From: Ramlibacter sp. | GTDB lineage: Bacteria > Pseudomonadota > Gammaproteobacteria > Burkholderiales > Burkholderiaceae_C | Assembly (NCBI RefSeq): GCF_028292805.1 | Contig: NZ_JAQGLS010000240.1 | Coordinates: 1-34,879 of the forward strand | Reading direction: 5' to 3' | Length of the DNA: 34,879 bases | Shown: positions 10,648-19,480 of the stretch, one piece after another | Position numbering within the stretch: the stretch's first letter is position 1 | Layout of the letters: each line of letters opens with the position of its first letter | Position numbers and translations under genes: made by a program | The notes under the pieces: generated by a model | Seen by the model: only the letters and a program-made list of their open reading frames with translations | What the model was told of the DNA's origin: nothing | Database searches by the model: none

Positions 10648-10678
10648 GAAAAAGCCCGGGCAGAGACCGGGCTTTTTC
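10648..10678 (+). terminator. Intrinsic terminator after hppA
   Basis: GAAAAAGCCCGG and CCGGGCTTTTTC form perfect 12-bp arms with a seven-base loop, ending in a T-tract. It lies 48 bases after the hppA stop. The A-run on the other side lets it also work for the converging tetR transcript. Confidence 0.9.
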
Positions 10679-10730
10679 ATTGAGGGACGCGCTGCGCGAT
10701 GCTGCGCGGGTCCGCTTGCCACTGCCCGGA

Positions 10731-11300
10731 TCAGCGGTGCGCCACCGCCCGCACCAGCGCCGTCGCCGTCGCCGTCAACTGCGCCAGCTCCGTCACCCGG
10801 CCGTCCTCGATCGCCTGCAGCACCAGTTCGTGGATGCCGCCGACCACCGCCATGGCCAGCTGCGGCGTCACCCGTTCGGCCGGGCCGCGGTTGACCACGC
10901 CCAGCATGTAGTCGGCGATCTCCTGGTTCACCCGCCGGCGGGCGGCCAGCCCTGCCGGGCCCAGCCCCAGAATCTCGATGAACAGCGTGCGCATCAGCAC
11001 CGGGTTGGCGGCCATGCAGGCGAGGTAGGCGGCCAGCGCGCGCTCCACCTGCTGTTGCCAGTCGTGCCCCGGGTCGATCGCATCGCGCAGCACCTTCAGC
11101 GCGTTATGGCTGGCGGCCTCGTACAGCGCGACCAGGCATTCGGCCTTGCCGGCGAACTGCTCGTAGAAGGTGCGGCGCGACACGCCGGCCTCGCGCACGA
11201 TGTCCGCGATGGTGGTCTCGGCATAGCCCCTGGCCGCGACCGCCAGCGCCATCCCTTGCAGCACGCGACCGCGATGTTCGTGGACGACTTCACTGTTCAT
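10731..11300 (-). CDS. TetR/AcrR family transcriptional regulator
   Basis: A 189-residue TetR-type repressor. The N-terminal DNA-binding domain is clear: RGYAETTIADIVREAGV and VSRRTFYEQFAGKAEC cover the helix-turn-helix at about 25-54. The C-terminal ligand domain is helical and not assignable to a ligand. The ATG at 11300 is used; a slightly longer in-frame start (MICAEPG) exists upstream. The start codon lies 8 bp from the first of two GGTAC-N6-GTACC palindromes. The gene is divergent from the diiron protein gene and is expected to control it and itself, the common TetR layout. TACCAT six bases before the ATG may be its own -10. Confidence 0.92.
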   Translation of the reverse strand: MNSEVVHEHRGRVLQGMALAVAARGYAETTIADIVREAGVSRRTFYEQFAGKAECLVALYEAASHNALKVLRDAIDPGHDWQQQVERALAAYLACMAANPVLMRTLFIEILGLGPAGLAARRRVNQEIADYMLGVVNRGPAERVTPQLAMAVVGGIHELVLQAIEDGRVTELAQLTATATALVRAVAHR

Positions 11301-11308
11301 CGCCGGAT

Positions 11309-11324
11309 GGTACTTGACAGTACC
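11309..11324. promoter_or_regulatory. TetR operator candidate 1
   Basis: GGTAC-TTGACA-GTACC is a perfect inverted repeat with 5-bp arms (6-bp if the T/A pair is included). Its centre is a consensus TTGACA -35 box for the divergent plus-strand gene, so a bound repressor would block polymerase directly. Confidence 0.65.
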
Positions 11325-11342
11325 AGGTTCTGCGCAGATCAT
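11314..11342 (+). promoter_or_regulatory. Promoter of the diiron protein gene
   Basis: TTGACA at 11314-11319 is a perfect -35. GATCAT at 11337-11342 is a 4/6 match for -10 at 17-bp spacing. The -35 lies inside operator 1, and the likely start point lies in or beside operator 2. Confidence 0.55.
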
Positions 11343-11347
11343 TCTCC

Positions 11348-11363
11348 GGTACGCAGGTGTACC
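11348..11363. promoter_or_regulatory. TetR operator candidate 2
   Basis: GGTAC-GCAGGT-GTACC has the same arms and the same six-base spacer as operator 1. It lies 39 bp downstream, close to the expected transcription start. Identical arms with a different spacer argue for a protein site rather than a chance duplication. Confidence 0.6.
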
Positions 11364-11394
11364 ACCTGGCCCTGGCCCTGACCTTGCCCTTCCC

Positions 11395-12213
11395 ATGACC
11401 GACCTCGTCGTCCGCCGCCTCCTCGTCGACATGGCAGCGCCCATTGCCCGCCACTGGTGCGCCGGTGACGCCTTCCGCACCGCCTTCTTCAACGCCCTGT
11501 CGATGAGCTTCCCGGTGGGCGAGCAGTTCTTCATCGACTCGGTGCGCAACGGATTGAAGGAACTGCCGGCCGAAAAGCAGGAGACGTTCCGCGCCGAGGT
11601 GCAGGGCTTCATCGGCCAGGAGGCCACCCACCGCCGGCTGCACAGCCTGTACAACGCGCATCTCGACAAGCTCGGCCTGGTCAACGACTGGGAGCCGCGG
11701 GCCCGCGAGCGGCTGCAGCAGATGGAGGGGCAGGACGTGCGCCACTGGCTGGCGATCACCGCCGCCAACGAGCACTTCACCGCCATCTTTGCCGATTTCA
11801 TGCTGCGCAACCCCGATCTGCTGGGCGAGCAGGACCCGCGCTTGCGGACGCTGTGGCTGTGGCACAGCGCCGAGGAAGCCGAGCACCGCTGCACCGCCTT
11901 TGCCCTGTACCAGGCGCTGGGCGGCAACGAGCAGTGGCGCCTGAGGTGGATGCGCCGCATCACCTTCATCTTCCTGATCGACACGCTGCGCCAGACAGCC
12001 AACAACCTGCGGCGCGACGGCACGCTGTGGAAGTGGAGCACCGTCAAGAGCGCGGCCAGCTTCCTGTTCGGCAAGCGCGGACTGGTGCGACTGACCTACC
12101 AGCCGTGGCGCGACTACTTCCGTGCCGACTTTCACCCGGCGCAGCACGATGCGGCCGCGTCGCGCGACTGGCTGGCGCGCAACGGCGACCAGTTCGTCCC
12201 CGTCCGGGCCTGA
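11395..12213 (+). CDS. Metal-dependent hydrolase family protein (COG3687) with ferritin-like diiron ligands
   Basis: A 272-residue protein recognised as the family annotated predicted metal-dependent hydrolase (PF10118 type). The visible ligand pattern is that of a four-helix diiron protein: E43 in FPVGEQFF, E76-x-x-H79 in GQEATHRRLH, E126 in NEHFTAIFAD, and E161-x-x-H164 in HSAEEAEHRCTAF. This suggests an oxygenase or oxidase rather than a hydrolase; that is inference. The ATG at 11395 is chosen because the protein then starts MTDLVVRRLLVDM, as expected. The gene is divergent from a tetR gene with two operators, and an aldehyde dehydrogenase follows 121 bp later. This suggests an inducible oxidation of an unknown, possibly lipid-like, substrate. 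Confidence 0.85.
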   Translation: MTDLVVRRLLVDMAAPIARHWCAGDAFRTAFFNALSMSFPVGEQFFIDSVRNGLKELPAEKQETFRAEVQGFIGQEATHRRLHSLYNAHLDKLGLVNDWEPRARERLQQMEGQDVRHWLAITAANEHFTAIFADFMLRNPDLLGEQDPRLRTLWLWHSAEEAEHRCTAFALYQALGGNEQWRLRWMRRITFIFLIDTLRQTANNLRRDGTLWKWSTVKSAASFLFGKRGLVRLTYQPWRDYFRADFHPAQHDAAASRDWLARNGDQFVPVRA

Positions 12214-12317
12214 GAGGCTGGCATCCGGGCTTGACCCGGGATCCATGCGGCGCACACGGAGCCTGGGATTGCGGCTCGAGCCCGCGTTGACAAGGTCGGC
12301 GACGGCTCCTCGCAGTT

Positions 12318-12333
12318 GGCGCAAAATTGCGCC
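12318..12333. promoter_or_regulatory. Palindrome at the aldehyde dehydrogenase start
   Basis: GGCGCAA-AA-TTGCGCC is a perfect palindrome with 7-bp arms, ending one base before the ATG at 12335. It contains a weak -10-like CAAAAT at 12322-12327. It may be an operator or may fold in the mRNA over the start. It does not resemble the GGTAC operators upstream. Confidence 0.45.
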
Positions 12334-12334
12334 C

Positions 12335-13768
12335 ATGCAGCACCACTTCATCGCCAACGCCCCGGCTCGCTCCTCTTCCGAGCGCACCCTGCCCGTCATC
12401 GATCCCTCGGACGGCCAGACCTACGACACCATCCAGCGCGGCACCGCGGACGACATCGACCAGGCCGTGCGGGCGGCGCGCCAATGCTACGAAGGCGCGT
12501 GGAGCAAGCTCAGCGCCGCCGAGCGCGGCCGGCTGATGATGCGGCTGTCGCTCAAGCTCGGCGAGCACGCCGAGGAGCTGGCCGCCATCGAGCAGCGCGA
12601 TTGCGGCAAGCCGACCAAGCAGGCCCGCGCCGATGCGGTGGCTCTGGCCCGCTACTTCGAGTTCTACGCCGGCGCCTGCGACAAGCTGCACGGCGAGACC
12701 CTGCCCTACCAGCAAGGCTACACGGTGTTCACCTGGCGCGAGCCGCACGGCGTCACCGGCCACGTGATCCCCTGGAACTACCCGATGCAGATCTTCGGGC
12801 GCAGCGTCGGCGGCGCGCTGGCAGCCGGCAACGTCTGCGTGGTCAAGCCCTCGGAGGATGCGTGCATGTCGCTGCTGCGCGTGGCGCAACTGGCGGCCGA
12901 GGTGGGCTTTCCGGCCGGCGCGATCAACATCGTCACCGGCTATGGCCATGAGGTGGGCGATGCGCTGGCGCGCCATCCCGGCATCGACCACATCAGCTTC
13001 ACCGGCAGCCCCACCGTTGGCACGCTGATCCAGCAAGCCGCCGCCGAACGCCATTGCCCGGTCACGCTGGAGCTGGGCGGCAAGAGCCCGCAGATCGTGT
13101 TTGCCGACGCCGACCTTGACGAAGTGCTGCCGGTGGTGGTCAACGCCATCGTGCAGAACGCCGGCCAGACCTGCTCCGCCGGCTCGCGCCTGCTGGTGCA
13201 GGAAGGCTTGTACGAGCCGCTGCTGGAACGCCTGGGCGCGGCCTTCTCCAACCTGCGGGTCGGCCCCGCCGCGATGGACCTGGACGTCGGTCCGCTGATC
13301 CGCCAGACCCAGCAGCAACGGGTGTGGGACTTCCTGTCCGACGCGCAGCACGCCGGCATCCCGATGGTGGCCCAGGGCCAAGTGGTGGAAGAGGCGCCGG
13401 AGTCGGGCTTCTACCAGGCGCCGACGCTGCTGCGCGACGTGCCGGTGACGCACCGGCTGGCGCAGGAAGAAGTGTTCGGCCCGGTGCTGGCGGCCATGAG
13501 CTTTCGCGACGAAGACCATGCGGTGGAACTTGCCAATGCCACCCAGTTCGGGCTGGTGGCGGGCATCTGGACGCGCGACGGCGCCCGGCAGCTGCGCATG
13601 GCGCGGCGCGTGCGCAGCGGCCAGGTGTTCATCAACAACTACGGCGCCGGCGGCGGCGTGGAGTTGCCGTTCGGCGGCGTGAAGTCGTCCGGCTACGGGC
13701 GCGAAAAGGGCTTCGAGGCGCTGCTGGGGTTCACCACGCTCAAGACGGTGGCGATCAAGCACGGCTGA
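12335..13768 (+). CDS. Aldehyde dehydrogenase family protein
   Basis: A 477-residue NAD(P)-dependent aldehyde dehydrogenase. Key residues are all present: N148 in VIPWNYPMQ, K171 in VVKPSEDA, E247 in LELGGKSPQ and the catalytic C280 in NAGQTCSAGSR. The oligomerisation end reads VELPFGGVKSSGYGREKG. The class resembles betaine or gamma-amino aldehyde dehydrogenases, but the substrate cannot be set from sequence. The ATG at 12335 lies directly after a 16-bp palindrome and has no Shine-Dalgarno. It follows the diiron protein in the same direction. The gap holds a GGGCTTGACCC-centred imperfect palindrome, so it may have separate control. It ends 7 bp before a convergent lipoprotein gene. Confidence 0.94.
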   Translation: MQHHFIANAPARSSSERTLPVIDPSDGQTYDTIQRGTADDIDQAVRAARQCYEGAWSKLSAAERGRLMMRLSLKLGEHAEELAAIEQRDCGKPTKQARADAVALARYFEFYAGACDKLHGETLPYQQGYTVFTWREPHGVTGHVIPWNYPMQIFGRSVGGALAAGNVCVVKPSEDACMSLLRVAQLAAEVGFPAGAINIVTGYGHEVGDALARHPGIDHISFTGSPTVGTLIQQAAAERHCPVTLELGGKSPQIVFADADLDEVLPVVVNAIVQNAGQTCSAGSRLLVQEGLYEPLLERLGAAFSNLRVGPAAMDLDVGPLIRQTQQQRVWDFLSDAQHAGIPMVAQGQVVEEAPESGFYQAPTLLRDVPVTHRLAQEEVFGPVLAAMSFRDEDHAVELANATQFGLVAGIWTRDGARQLRMARRVRSGQVFINNYGAGGGVELPFGGVKSSGYGREKGFEALLGFTTLKTVAIKHG

Positions 13769-13775
13769 TCCGTGC

Positions 13776-14381
13776 TCAGCCCTTGACCCGAGCCGACTTC
13801 ACCACCGCCTCGGCCAGCGGCAGCAGCTTGTCGTAGAACCCCAGCCGCGGCGCCACGAAGGCAGCGGCATAGAGCTCCTCGCCATGCACCGGGTCCGGGC
13901 GCACCGCCACCCAGACCACGCCGCGCAGCGTCAGGTCGTCGCGGCGCCGCAGCAGGGTGAACTCGAAGCGCACGCCCGGGCTGCCGGCGAACACCGTGGT
14001 CTCCACCTTGGTCACCGTGACGGTGCCGGCGCTGGCGTACAGCTCCTCGAACAGGCTCACCAGTTGCTCGGGTGCCAGCCCGGTGCGGAAGGTCGGCACC
14101 CGCGGCGCCTTCTGGTCTTCGTTGCGCAGGAACACCATGGGCCGCGTCATCAACGGCTGCCCGGGCTTGACGCCGCCCCACAGGCGCAGGTGGTCCAGCG
14201 GCATGCCGTCGCGCGTCCAGGTTTCGTAAGGGTCGCCGTCCCACGGGTCGCTCACGTGGTTCCAGGCGGCCGAGACATGCACGGCCAGCTTGTCGTTGAC
14301 CAGCTGGTCGCCTTCCATCCGGTAGGCCATGGCGCAGGCCGACAGCAGCGCCGCCAGCAGCAGGGACACCAGGATCTTCAT
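13776..14381 (-). CDS. Hypothetical lipoprotein
   Basis: A 201-residue protein of unrecognised family. The N-terminus [20 protein letters not shown] is a clear lipoprotein signal peptide with lipobox LSAC, so Cys16 would be lipidated. The mature domain contains GDPYETWTRDGMPLDHLRLW, FRTGLAPEQLVSLFEELYAS and VTKVETTVFAGSPGVRFEF, and looks like a compact alpha/beta domain. Its start overlaps the stop of the M48 protease gene by 4 bp. It is therefore the last gene of a three-gene operon of exported proteins and probably works at the inner face of the outer membrane with the protease. Confidence 0.85.
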   Translation of the reverse strand: MKILVSLLLAALLSACAMAYRMEGDQLVNDKLAVHVSAAWNHVSDPWDGDPYETWTRDGMPLDHLRLWGGVKPGQPLMTRPMVFLRNEDQKAPRVPTFRTGLAPEQLVSLFEELYASAGTVTVTKVETTVFAGSPGVRFEFTLLRRRDDLTLRGVVWVAVRPDPVHGEELYAAAFVAPRLGFYDKLLPLAEAVVKSARVKG

Positions 14382-15565
14382 GGCCTGGGCTCCGTGAGGT
14401 AGCCGCGCACCAGGCCGGCATCCGGCGCGTCCGGGACCAGCGCCAGGTACTGCTGGAACGACTGCTGCGCCGCCGCCCGGTCGTTGCGTTGCCGGTGCAC
14501 CAGGCCCAGCGATCGATGGGCCAGCGCCGGCGGGTTGGCGGCGGCCGTCGCGCGCTGCAGGTCCGCCAGGGCACGCGCGATGTCGCCGCCTTCGTCGCGC
14601 AGCCGGTACACCTCGCCGCGCCCGTACAGCACCTCGGCGTCATCGGGGCGGCCCACCAGCATGCGGTCGAACAGCACCAGGCTCTCCTCGTACTGCCCGC
14701 GCTTGACCTCGTCCTGGATCCAGCCCAGGCGCAATGGCGCGATCGCCTGCCGCAACCGGTCTTCCCCCGTGTCGCCGCCGCGTCCGCCGGCCAGGGCCAG
14801 CAACTCGTCGCGCCGGCCCGCCGTGGTCGGGTGGGTTTCGAACATGTCGCCGTGCCGGCCGGCCTTTTCGCCGCCGGTGACCTTCATCTCGGCCAGCAGG
14901 TTGTCCCAGACGTTGGCGGCCTCGCGGCCGTCGTAGCCGGCCTGCTGCAGCATGCGCATGCCCAGCCGGTCGGCCCGCGACTCGTGCTCGCGGGAAAAGG
15001 CAAAGGCGCTGGCCAGCAGGCCGATCTGGCCGATCGTGCTGCCCAGGCCGCCGACCATGCCGACCACCTGCCCGATCAGCGCGCGGTCCTTGGCGGCGCG
15101 CAGTTGCTCGACCGAGTGGCGCTCCAGGTAGTGGCCCAGCTCGTGGCCGATCACCGCGGCCAGCTGGGCTTCGTTGTCGGACCGCAGCAGCAGCCCGCTC
15201 CACACCAGCATCATGCCGTTGGGCGCCATCATGGAGTTGAACAGCGGCATCCGCACGATGTGGATGCGGATGTCGGGGCTGTGGCTGGGCGCGAGCCGCT
15301 CGACCAGGCCGCGCAGGTAGGCCTGCAGCTGCGGCTCGCGGAGCGCCAGCGGGCTGCGGCGCAGGCGTGTCTCCTCGCGGTCCATCATTCCCCACAGGCC
15401 GCCTTCGTCGGTGTCGGCGGCCGGCCGGACAAAGCGCGGCGGCAACGGCGCGCCAGCCGCCAGTTCCTGGGCGAAGGCCGGCAGACTGGCAATGGCGCCC
15501 AGTCCGGCGCAGTGGCGGCAGGCCAGGCGCAGAAAGCCGCGGCGGCCAGTGGTGTCGCGGCTCAT
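14378..15565 (-). CDS. M48 family metalloprotease with Tat-type signal (BepA-like)
   Basis: A 395-residue periplasmic zinc protease. The N-terminus carries a twin-arginine motif, GRRGFLRLA, before a hydrophobic stretch ending LPAFAQ. The zinc site [10 protein letters not shown] is near residue 145, with the third ligand in [13 protein letters not shown]. The C-terminal part holds TPR-like units such as [18 protein letters not shown]. The same layout is seen in BepA (YfgC), which helps assemble or degrade outer membrane proteins such as LptD; a similar role here is inference. The ATG at 15565 overlaps the upstream stop by 4 bp, and its own stop overlaps the lipoprotein start by 4 bp. Confidence 0.93.
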   Translation of the reverse strand: MSRDTTGRRGFLRLACRHCAGLGAIASLPAFAQELAAGAPLPPRFVRPAADTDEGGLWGMMDREETRLRRSPLALREPQLQAYLRGLVERLAPSHSPDIRIHIVRMPLFNSMMAPNGMMLVWSGLLLRSDNEAQLAAVIGHELGHYLERHSVEQLRAAKDRALIGQVVGMVGGLGSTIGQIGLLASAFAFSREHESRADRLGMRMLQQAGYDGREAANVWDNLLAEMKVTGGEKAGRHGDMFETHPTTAGRRDELLALAGGRGGDTGEDRLRQAIAPLRLGWIQDEVKRGQYEESLVLFDRMLVGRPDDAEVLYGRGEVYRLRDEGGDIARALADLQRATAAANPPALAHRSLGLVHRQRNDRAAAQQSFQQYLALVPDAPDAGLVRGYLTEPRP

Positions 15566-16284
15566 GGCCGCGGCCCGGCCTGCAAGCCCGGAAAGCCCTT
15601 GAGCATGGCCGCCACTGTTTCGTCGGCGGCGGCAGCGTCGCGCAGGTCGCCCCACATGCGGTGCGTCGCGCGGTGCCAGACCACCTGGCCGGTGTTCAGG
15701 TCGACGAGCGAGGCATAGCCCACCTGCTCGCCGCCGAAGGAGACGGCGCCCAGCAAGGCCATCGCCAGCATCGCCGCCTTGCGCTCGTTGCTGGCATAGC
15801 TGTCGCGAACCCGGGTGAACAGCGCGTAGTCGGCGCCGGTGCGGTCCTTGAGCGGCCGCACCGCTTCGCCCAGCGACCAATCGAGCTGGTCGGCCTTGGT
15901 GGGCAGCTTCAAGTTGCCCAGGTGGTGGATGGCGATCGCCTGCGCCACGGCGCCGTGCAGCGCCGCGACTTCCCCGAACTGGTCCAGCTCGGTGGCAGTC
16001 ATCTCGCTGGTGTTGGCGCCCAGGAGCGCGCGCTGCCTGGCCAGCGCCCGGCTGAAGTGCTGCTGGGCCGCCGCCGTCCAGTCCTGGCGCGGCTCGACCA
16101 CGCCGCCGGCGCTGATCGAAAACAGCTCCATGTCGGCCGGGATCACCACCAGCTTCGAGGTGGCGGGCCGGACGCTGAAGCCCGGGGCCAGCTGAGGGGC
16201 GCCGTCCTGCGCCTGGGCCGCGCCGGCCAGCAGCAGGATCGCCACGATGGCGGGACGAAGGAAGCTGAAACGGGGTCTGGGCAT
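15562..16284 (-). CDS. Hypothetical exported protein
   Basis: A 240-residue protein with a signal peptide, [26 protein letters not shown], cleaved after AQAQ by inference. I do not recognise the family with certainty. Features are [17 protein letters not shown] near 45, a helical [20 protein letters not shown] region, [16 protein letters not shown] and [18 protein letters not shown]. The last two resemble a strand pattern common in secreted proteins of the GNA1162/CsgG-like kind, but this is weak. AGGAG lies six bases before the ATG. It is the first gene of the overlapping trio with the M48 protease and the lipoprotein. Confidence 0.82.
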   Translation of the reverse strand: MPRPRFSFLRPAIVAILLLAGAAQAQDGAPQLAPGFSVRPATSKLVVIPADMELFSISAGGVVEPRQDWTAAAQQHFSRALARQRALLGANTSEMTATELDQFGEVAALHGAVAQAIAIHHLGNLKLPTKADQLDWSLGEAVRPLKDRTGADYALFTRVRDSYASNERKAAMLAMALLGAVSFGGEQVGYASLVDLNTGQVVWHRATHRMWGDLRDAAAADETVAAMLKGFPGLQAGPRP

Positions 16285-16473
16285 CTGGAACTCCTGCCTC
16301 GGGCGCGCGCCAGGCGACGAGCCCCCAAGCTTGTGGCGGAGGCACTGGCAGGTCCAGCGGCCGGCCGCTGGCGAGCGCAAATTTCCCGCGCGGCCATGAA
16401 TTTTCACGCTGACGTTCCATCGGGGCCACAGGAGCGCCAAGCCCCCAGGTTGTGCCGTCCGGCCAACCGGCGT

Positions 16474-16479
16474 CACAAT
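16474..16479 (+). promoter_or_regulatory. -10-like box just upstream of moaA
   Basis: CACAAT ends six bases before the moaA ATG, with TTGTGC at 16450-16455 as a weak -35 at 18-bp spacing. No Shine-Dalgarno is present, so the message may be leaderless. Confidence 0.4.
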
Positions 16480-16485
16480 CCGTCC

Positions 16486-17604
16486 ATGGCCGAACGCGTG
16501 ATCCCCCTGATCGACCAGCGCCTTGCCGCGCTGGGCGCGACGCTGCCGGCGCTGCCCATCGCCGCCAACGGCCTGCTGGCCGACAGCCTGGGGCGGCCGC
16601 TGCGCGACTTGCGCATCAGCGTCACCGACCGCTGCAACTTTCGCTGCAGCTACTGCATGCCCAAGGAAGTGTTCGACAAGGACCACCAGTACCTGCCGCA
16701 TGCCTCGCTGCTGAGCTTCGAAGAGATCACCCGCCTGGCGCGCCAGTTCCTGGCCCATGGCGTGCGCAAGATCCGCCTGACCGGCGGCGAGCCGCTGCTG
16801 CGCAAGAACCTCGAAATCCTGGTGGAGCAACTGGCGGCGCTGCGCACGATGGACGGCACGCCGCCGGAGCTGACGCTGACCACCAACGGCTCGCTGCTGG
16901 CGCGCAAGGCGCAGGCGCTGAAGGCCGCCGGCCTGCAGCGGGTGACCGTGAGCCTGGACGGGCTGGACGATGCGATCTTCCGGCGCATGAACGACGTGGA
17001 CTTTCCGGTGGCCGACGTGCTGGAAGGCATCGCCGCCGCCCGCGCCGCAGGCCTGGGGCCGATCAAGGTCAACATGGTGGTCAAGCGCGGCACCAACGAC
17101 GACCAGATCCTGCCGATGGCGCGCCACTTTCGCGGCAGCGGCGTGGTGCTGCGCTTCATCGAGTACATGGACGTGGGCGCCACCAACGGCTGGCGCATGG
17201 ACGAAGTGATGCCCTCAGCCGAGGTCCGCGCGCGCATCGCCACCGAATTGCCGCTGCTGCAGCTTGATCCTTCCGCGCCGGGCGAAACCGCCGAGCGCTG
17301 GGGCTATGCCGACGGCAGCGGCGAGATCGGCCTGATCAGCAGCGTGACGCAGGCTTTCTGCGGCGACTGCAACCGGGCCCGCCTGTCCACCGAAGGCAGG
17401 CTGTACCTGTGCCTGTTCGCTGGCAACGGCTACGACCTGCGGGCGCTGCTGCGCGGGGGCGCCGGCGACGCCGAGCTGGCCTCGGCCGTCGGCCACATCT
17501 GGCAAGGCCGCGGCGACCGCTATTCCCAATTGCGCGGCACCCTCGCCGCGGGCCCCGGCGGCGCGCCGAAGCGTCGCGTCGAAATGAGTTACATCGGCGG
17601 ATGA
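16486..17604 (+). CDS. moaA: GTP 3',8-cyclase
   Basis: MoaA is a radical SAM enzyme that rearranges GTP to 3',8-cH2GTP, the first step of molybdenum cofactor synthesis. The 372 residues include the N-terminal cluster motif with C50, C54 and C57 (CNFRCSYC). The SAM-binding [11 protein letters not shown] follows near 98-108. The C-terminal cluster has C292, C295 ([11 protein letters not shown]) and C309. The protein ends in GG, which is required for activity. The unusually long N-terminus before the radical SAM core (about 35 residues) is normal for Betaproteobacteria. The next gene, mobA, overlaps by 4 bp (ATGA), so moaA-mobA-moeA form one operon. Confidence 0.97.
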   Translation: MAERVIPLIDQRLAALGATLPALPIAANGLLADSLGRPLRDLRISVTDRCNFRCSYCMPKEVFDKDHQYLPHASLLSFEEITRLARQFLAHGVRKIRLTGGEPLLRKNLEILVEQLAALRTMDGTPPELTLTTNGSLLARKAQALKAAGLQRVTVSLDGLDDAIFRRMNDVDFPVADVLEGIAAARAAGLGPIKVNMVVKRGTNDDQILPMARHFRGSGVVLRFIEYMDVGATNGWRMDEVMPSAEVRARIATELPLLQLDPSAPGETAERWGYADGSGEIGLISSVTQAFCGDCNRARLSTEGRLYLCLFAGNGYDLRALLRGGAGDAELASAVGHIWQGRGDRYSQLRGTLAAGPGGAPKRRVEMSYIGG

Positions 17605-18212
17605 TTTCCAGCAACGACATCACCGGCGTGATCCTCGCCGGCGGCCGTGGCTCCCGCATGGGCGGGGCCGACAAGGGGCTGCAGAACTTCCGCGGCGTGC
17701 CGCTGGCCATGTACACCATGCTGCGGCTGTCGCCGCAGGTCGGCGCCGTGATGGTCAACGCCAACCGCAACCTGGCCGCCTACGAGTCGTTCGGGGTGCC
17801 GGTCTGGCCCGACGGCCTGTCCGACTATGCGGGCCCGCTGGCCGGCTTCCTGACCGGGCTGGAGCAGTGCGAGACCGAGTACATGGTCACCGTGCCTTGC
17901 GACACGCCGCTGTTCCCGCACGACCTGGTGGCCCGGCTGGCACAGGCGCTGGAGCGCGACGGCGCCGAGATCGCGATGGCCGCCGCCCCCGAGGAAGACG
18001 GGCAGCTGCGCCCGCAGCCGGTGTTCTCGCTGCTGCGGCGCGACCTGATGGAAAGCCTGGTGGCCTACACCCACGGCGGCGGCCGCAAGATCGACGCCTG
18101 GACGGCGCAGCACAAGACGGTGCTGGTGCCGTTCGACCAGCCGGGCGACGACGCTTCGGCCTTCTTCAACGCCAACACGCTGGCCGAGCTGCACAGGCTC
18201 GAGCAGTCGTGA
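17601..18212 (+). CDS. mobA: Molybdenum cofactor guanylyltransferase
   Basis: MobA attaches GMP to molybdopterin to form the bis-MGD cofactor used by DMSO reductase-family enzymes. The 203-residue length is typical. The nucleotide-binding signature [18 protein letters not shown] is at 10-27, and the metal-binding PCDTPLFP is near 100. The C-terminal [10 protein letters not shown] is conserved. The start ATG overlaps the moaA stop by 4 bp, and the stop overlaps moeA by 4 bp (GTGA). Presence of mobA predicts that the organism has at least one bis-MGD enzyme such as nitrate reductase or formate dehydrogenase. Confidence 0.96.
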   Translation: MISSNDITGVILAGGRGSRMGGADKGLQNFRGVPLAMYTMLRLSPQVGAVMVNANRNLAAYESFGVPVWPDGLSDYAGPLAGFLTGLEQCETEYMVTVPCDTPLFPHDLVARLAQALERDGAEIAMAAAPEEDGQLRPQPVFSLLRRDLMESLVAYTHGGGRKIDAWTAQHKTVLVPFDQPGDDASAFFNANTLAELHRLEQS

Positions 18213-19480
18213 CCCCGACGATCGCGCAGGCCGCGGCGCAGCTGCAAGGCTACGACCCGCAGGCCCTGAGCGCCGACGCCGTCGGGCAATTCCTGGGACA
18301 CCTGGTGACCCGGGTGACGCAGGAAGAGACCATTGGCCTGGTCCAGGCCCTGGGCCGGGTGCTGGCGCATGACCTGGTCTCACCCATCAGCGTGCCGCCG
18401 CACGACAACTCCGCGATGGACGGCTTCGCCTTCGACGGCACGCTGCTGGCATCGGGCGAGCCGCTGCGGCTGGAAGTGGTGGGCACTGCGCTGGCCGGCC
18501 AGGCCTGGCGCGGCAGCGTGGGCGCCGACCAGTGCGTGAAGATCATGACCGGCGCGATCATGCCGGCGGGCCTGGACACGGTGGTGCCGCAGGAATTCAC
18601 CAAGGCCGGCGCCGACGGCCGCATCGAGATTCCGGCCGGCCTGCTGCAGCCCGGCGACAACCGCCGCTTCAAGGGCGAGGACCTGATGCAAGGGCGCGCC
18701 GCGCTGTCCCGCGGCGAGCGGCTCGGCCCCGCCGCCTGCGGCCTGATCGCCAGCCTGGGCATCGCCACCGTGCCGGTGGTGCGACGGCTGCGGGTGGCCT
18801 ACTTTTCCACCGGTGACGAAATCCTGAGCCTGGGCGAGCCGCCGCGCGAAGGCGCGGTGTACGACAGCAACCGCTACACGGTGCATGCCCTGCTCACGCG
18901 CCTGGGCTGCGAAGTGATCGACATGGGCGTGGTGCGGGACCAGCCGGAGTTGCTGGAGCGGGCCTTCACCGAGGCCGCCGGGCAGGCCGACGCCATCATC
19001 ACCAGCGGCGGCGTGAGCGTCGGCGAGGCCGACTTCACCAAGGCCATGATGAAGAAGCTCGGCGACGTCGCGTTCTGGCGGATCGCGATGCGCCCCGGAC
19101 GCCCGATGGCCGTCGGCCGGATCGGCGCTGCGGTGCTGTTCGGGCTGCCGGGCAATCCGGTCGCCGTGATGGTCACCTTCCTGGCCTTCGTGCGCCCGGC
19201 CCTGCTGCGCATGATGGGCGCCCGGGCCGAAGCGCCGGTGCTGCTGAAGGCGCACAGCGCCGAGGCCATCCGCAAGAAGCCGGGCCGCACCGAATACCAG
19301 CGCGGCACCGTCAGCCGCACCGCCGGCGGCGGGCTGCAAGTGCGCACCACCGGCAACCAGGGCTCGGGCGTGCTCAGCTCGATGGTGCAGGCCAACGGCC
19401 TGATCGTGCTGCACCACGCGCAGGGCGATGTCGCCGCCGGCGACGAGGTGGACGTGATGATGTTCGAAGGCGCGCTCTAG
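18209..19480 (+). CDS. moeA: Molybdopterin molybdenumtransferase
   Basis: MoeA inserts molybdate into adenylylated molybdopterin. The product has 423 residues, the usual length. Recognisable blocks are [15 protein letters not shown] near 65-80, [19 protein letters not shown], the molybdopterin-binding FSTGDEIL near 205, [13 protein letters not shown] and [11 protein letters not shown], and the LPGNPVAV loop near 315. The GTG at 18209 is chosen because it overlaps the mobA stop by 4 bp and the protein aligns with the family start. The stop, in CTAG, overlaps the convergent BNR gene's stop by 4 bp. Confidence 0.96.
   Translation: MTPTIAQAAAQLQGYDPQALSADAVGQFLGHLVTRVTQEETIGLVQALGRVLAHDLVSPISVPPHDNSAMDGFAFDGTLLASGEPLRLEVVGTALAGQAWRGSVGADQCVKIMTGAIMPAGLDTVVPQEFTKAGADGRIEIPAGLLQPGDNRRFKGEDLMQGRAALSRGERLGPAACGLIASLGIATVPVVRRLRVAYFSTGDEILSLGEPPREGAVYDSNRYTVHALLTRLGCEVIDMGVVRDQPELLERAFTEAAGQADAIITSGGVSVGEADFTKAMMKKLGDVAFWRIAMRPGRPMAVGRIGAAVLFGLPGNPVAVMVTFLAFVRPALLRMMGARAEAPVLLKAHSAEAIRKKPGRTEYQRGTVSRTAGGGLQVRTTGNQGSGVLSSMVQANGLIVLHHAQGDVAAGDEVDVMMFEGAL

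Noticed and set aside
12223-12245. Terminator between the diiron protein and aldehyde dehydrogenase genes
   Set aside because: The CCGGGCTTGACCCGGG palindrome is imperfect, short and has no T-run. It resembles a common intergenic palindrome rather than a terminator.
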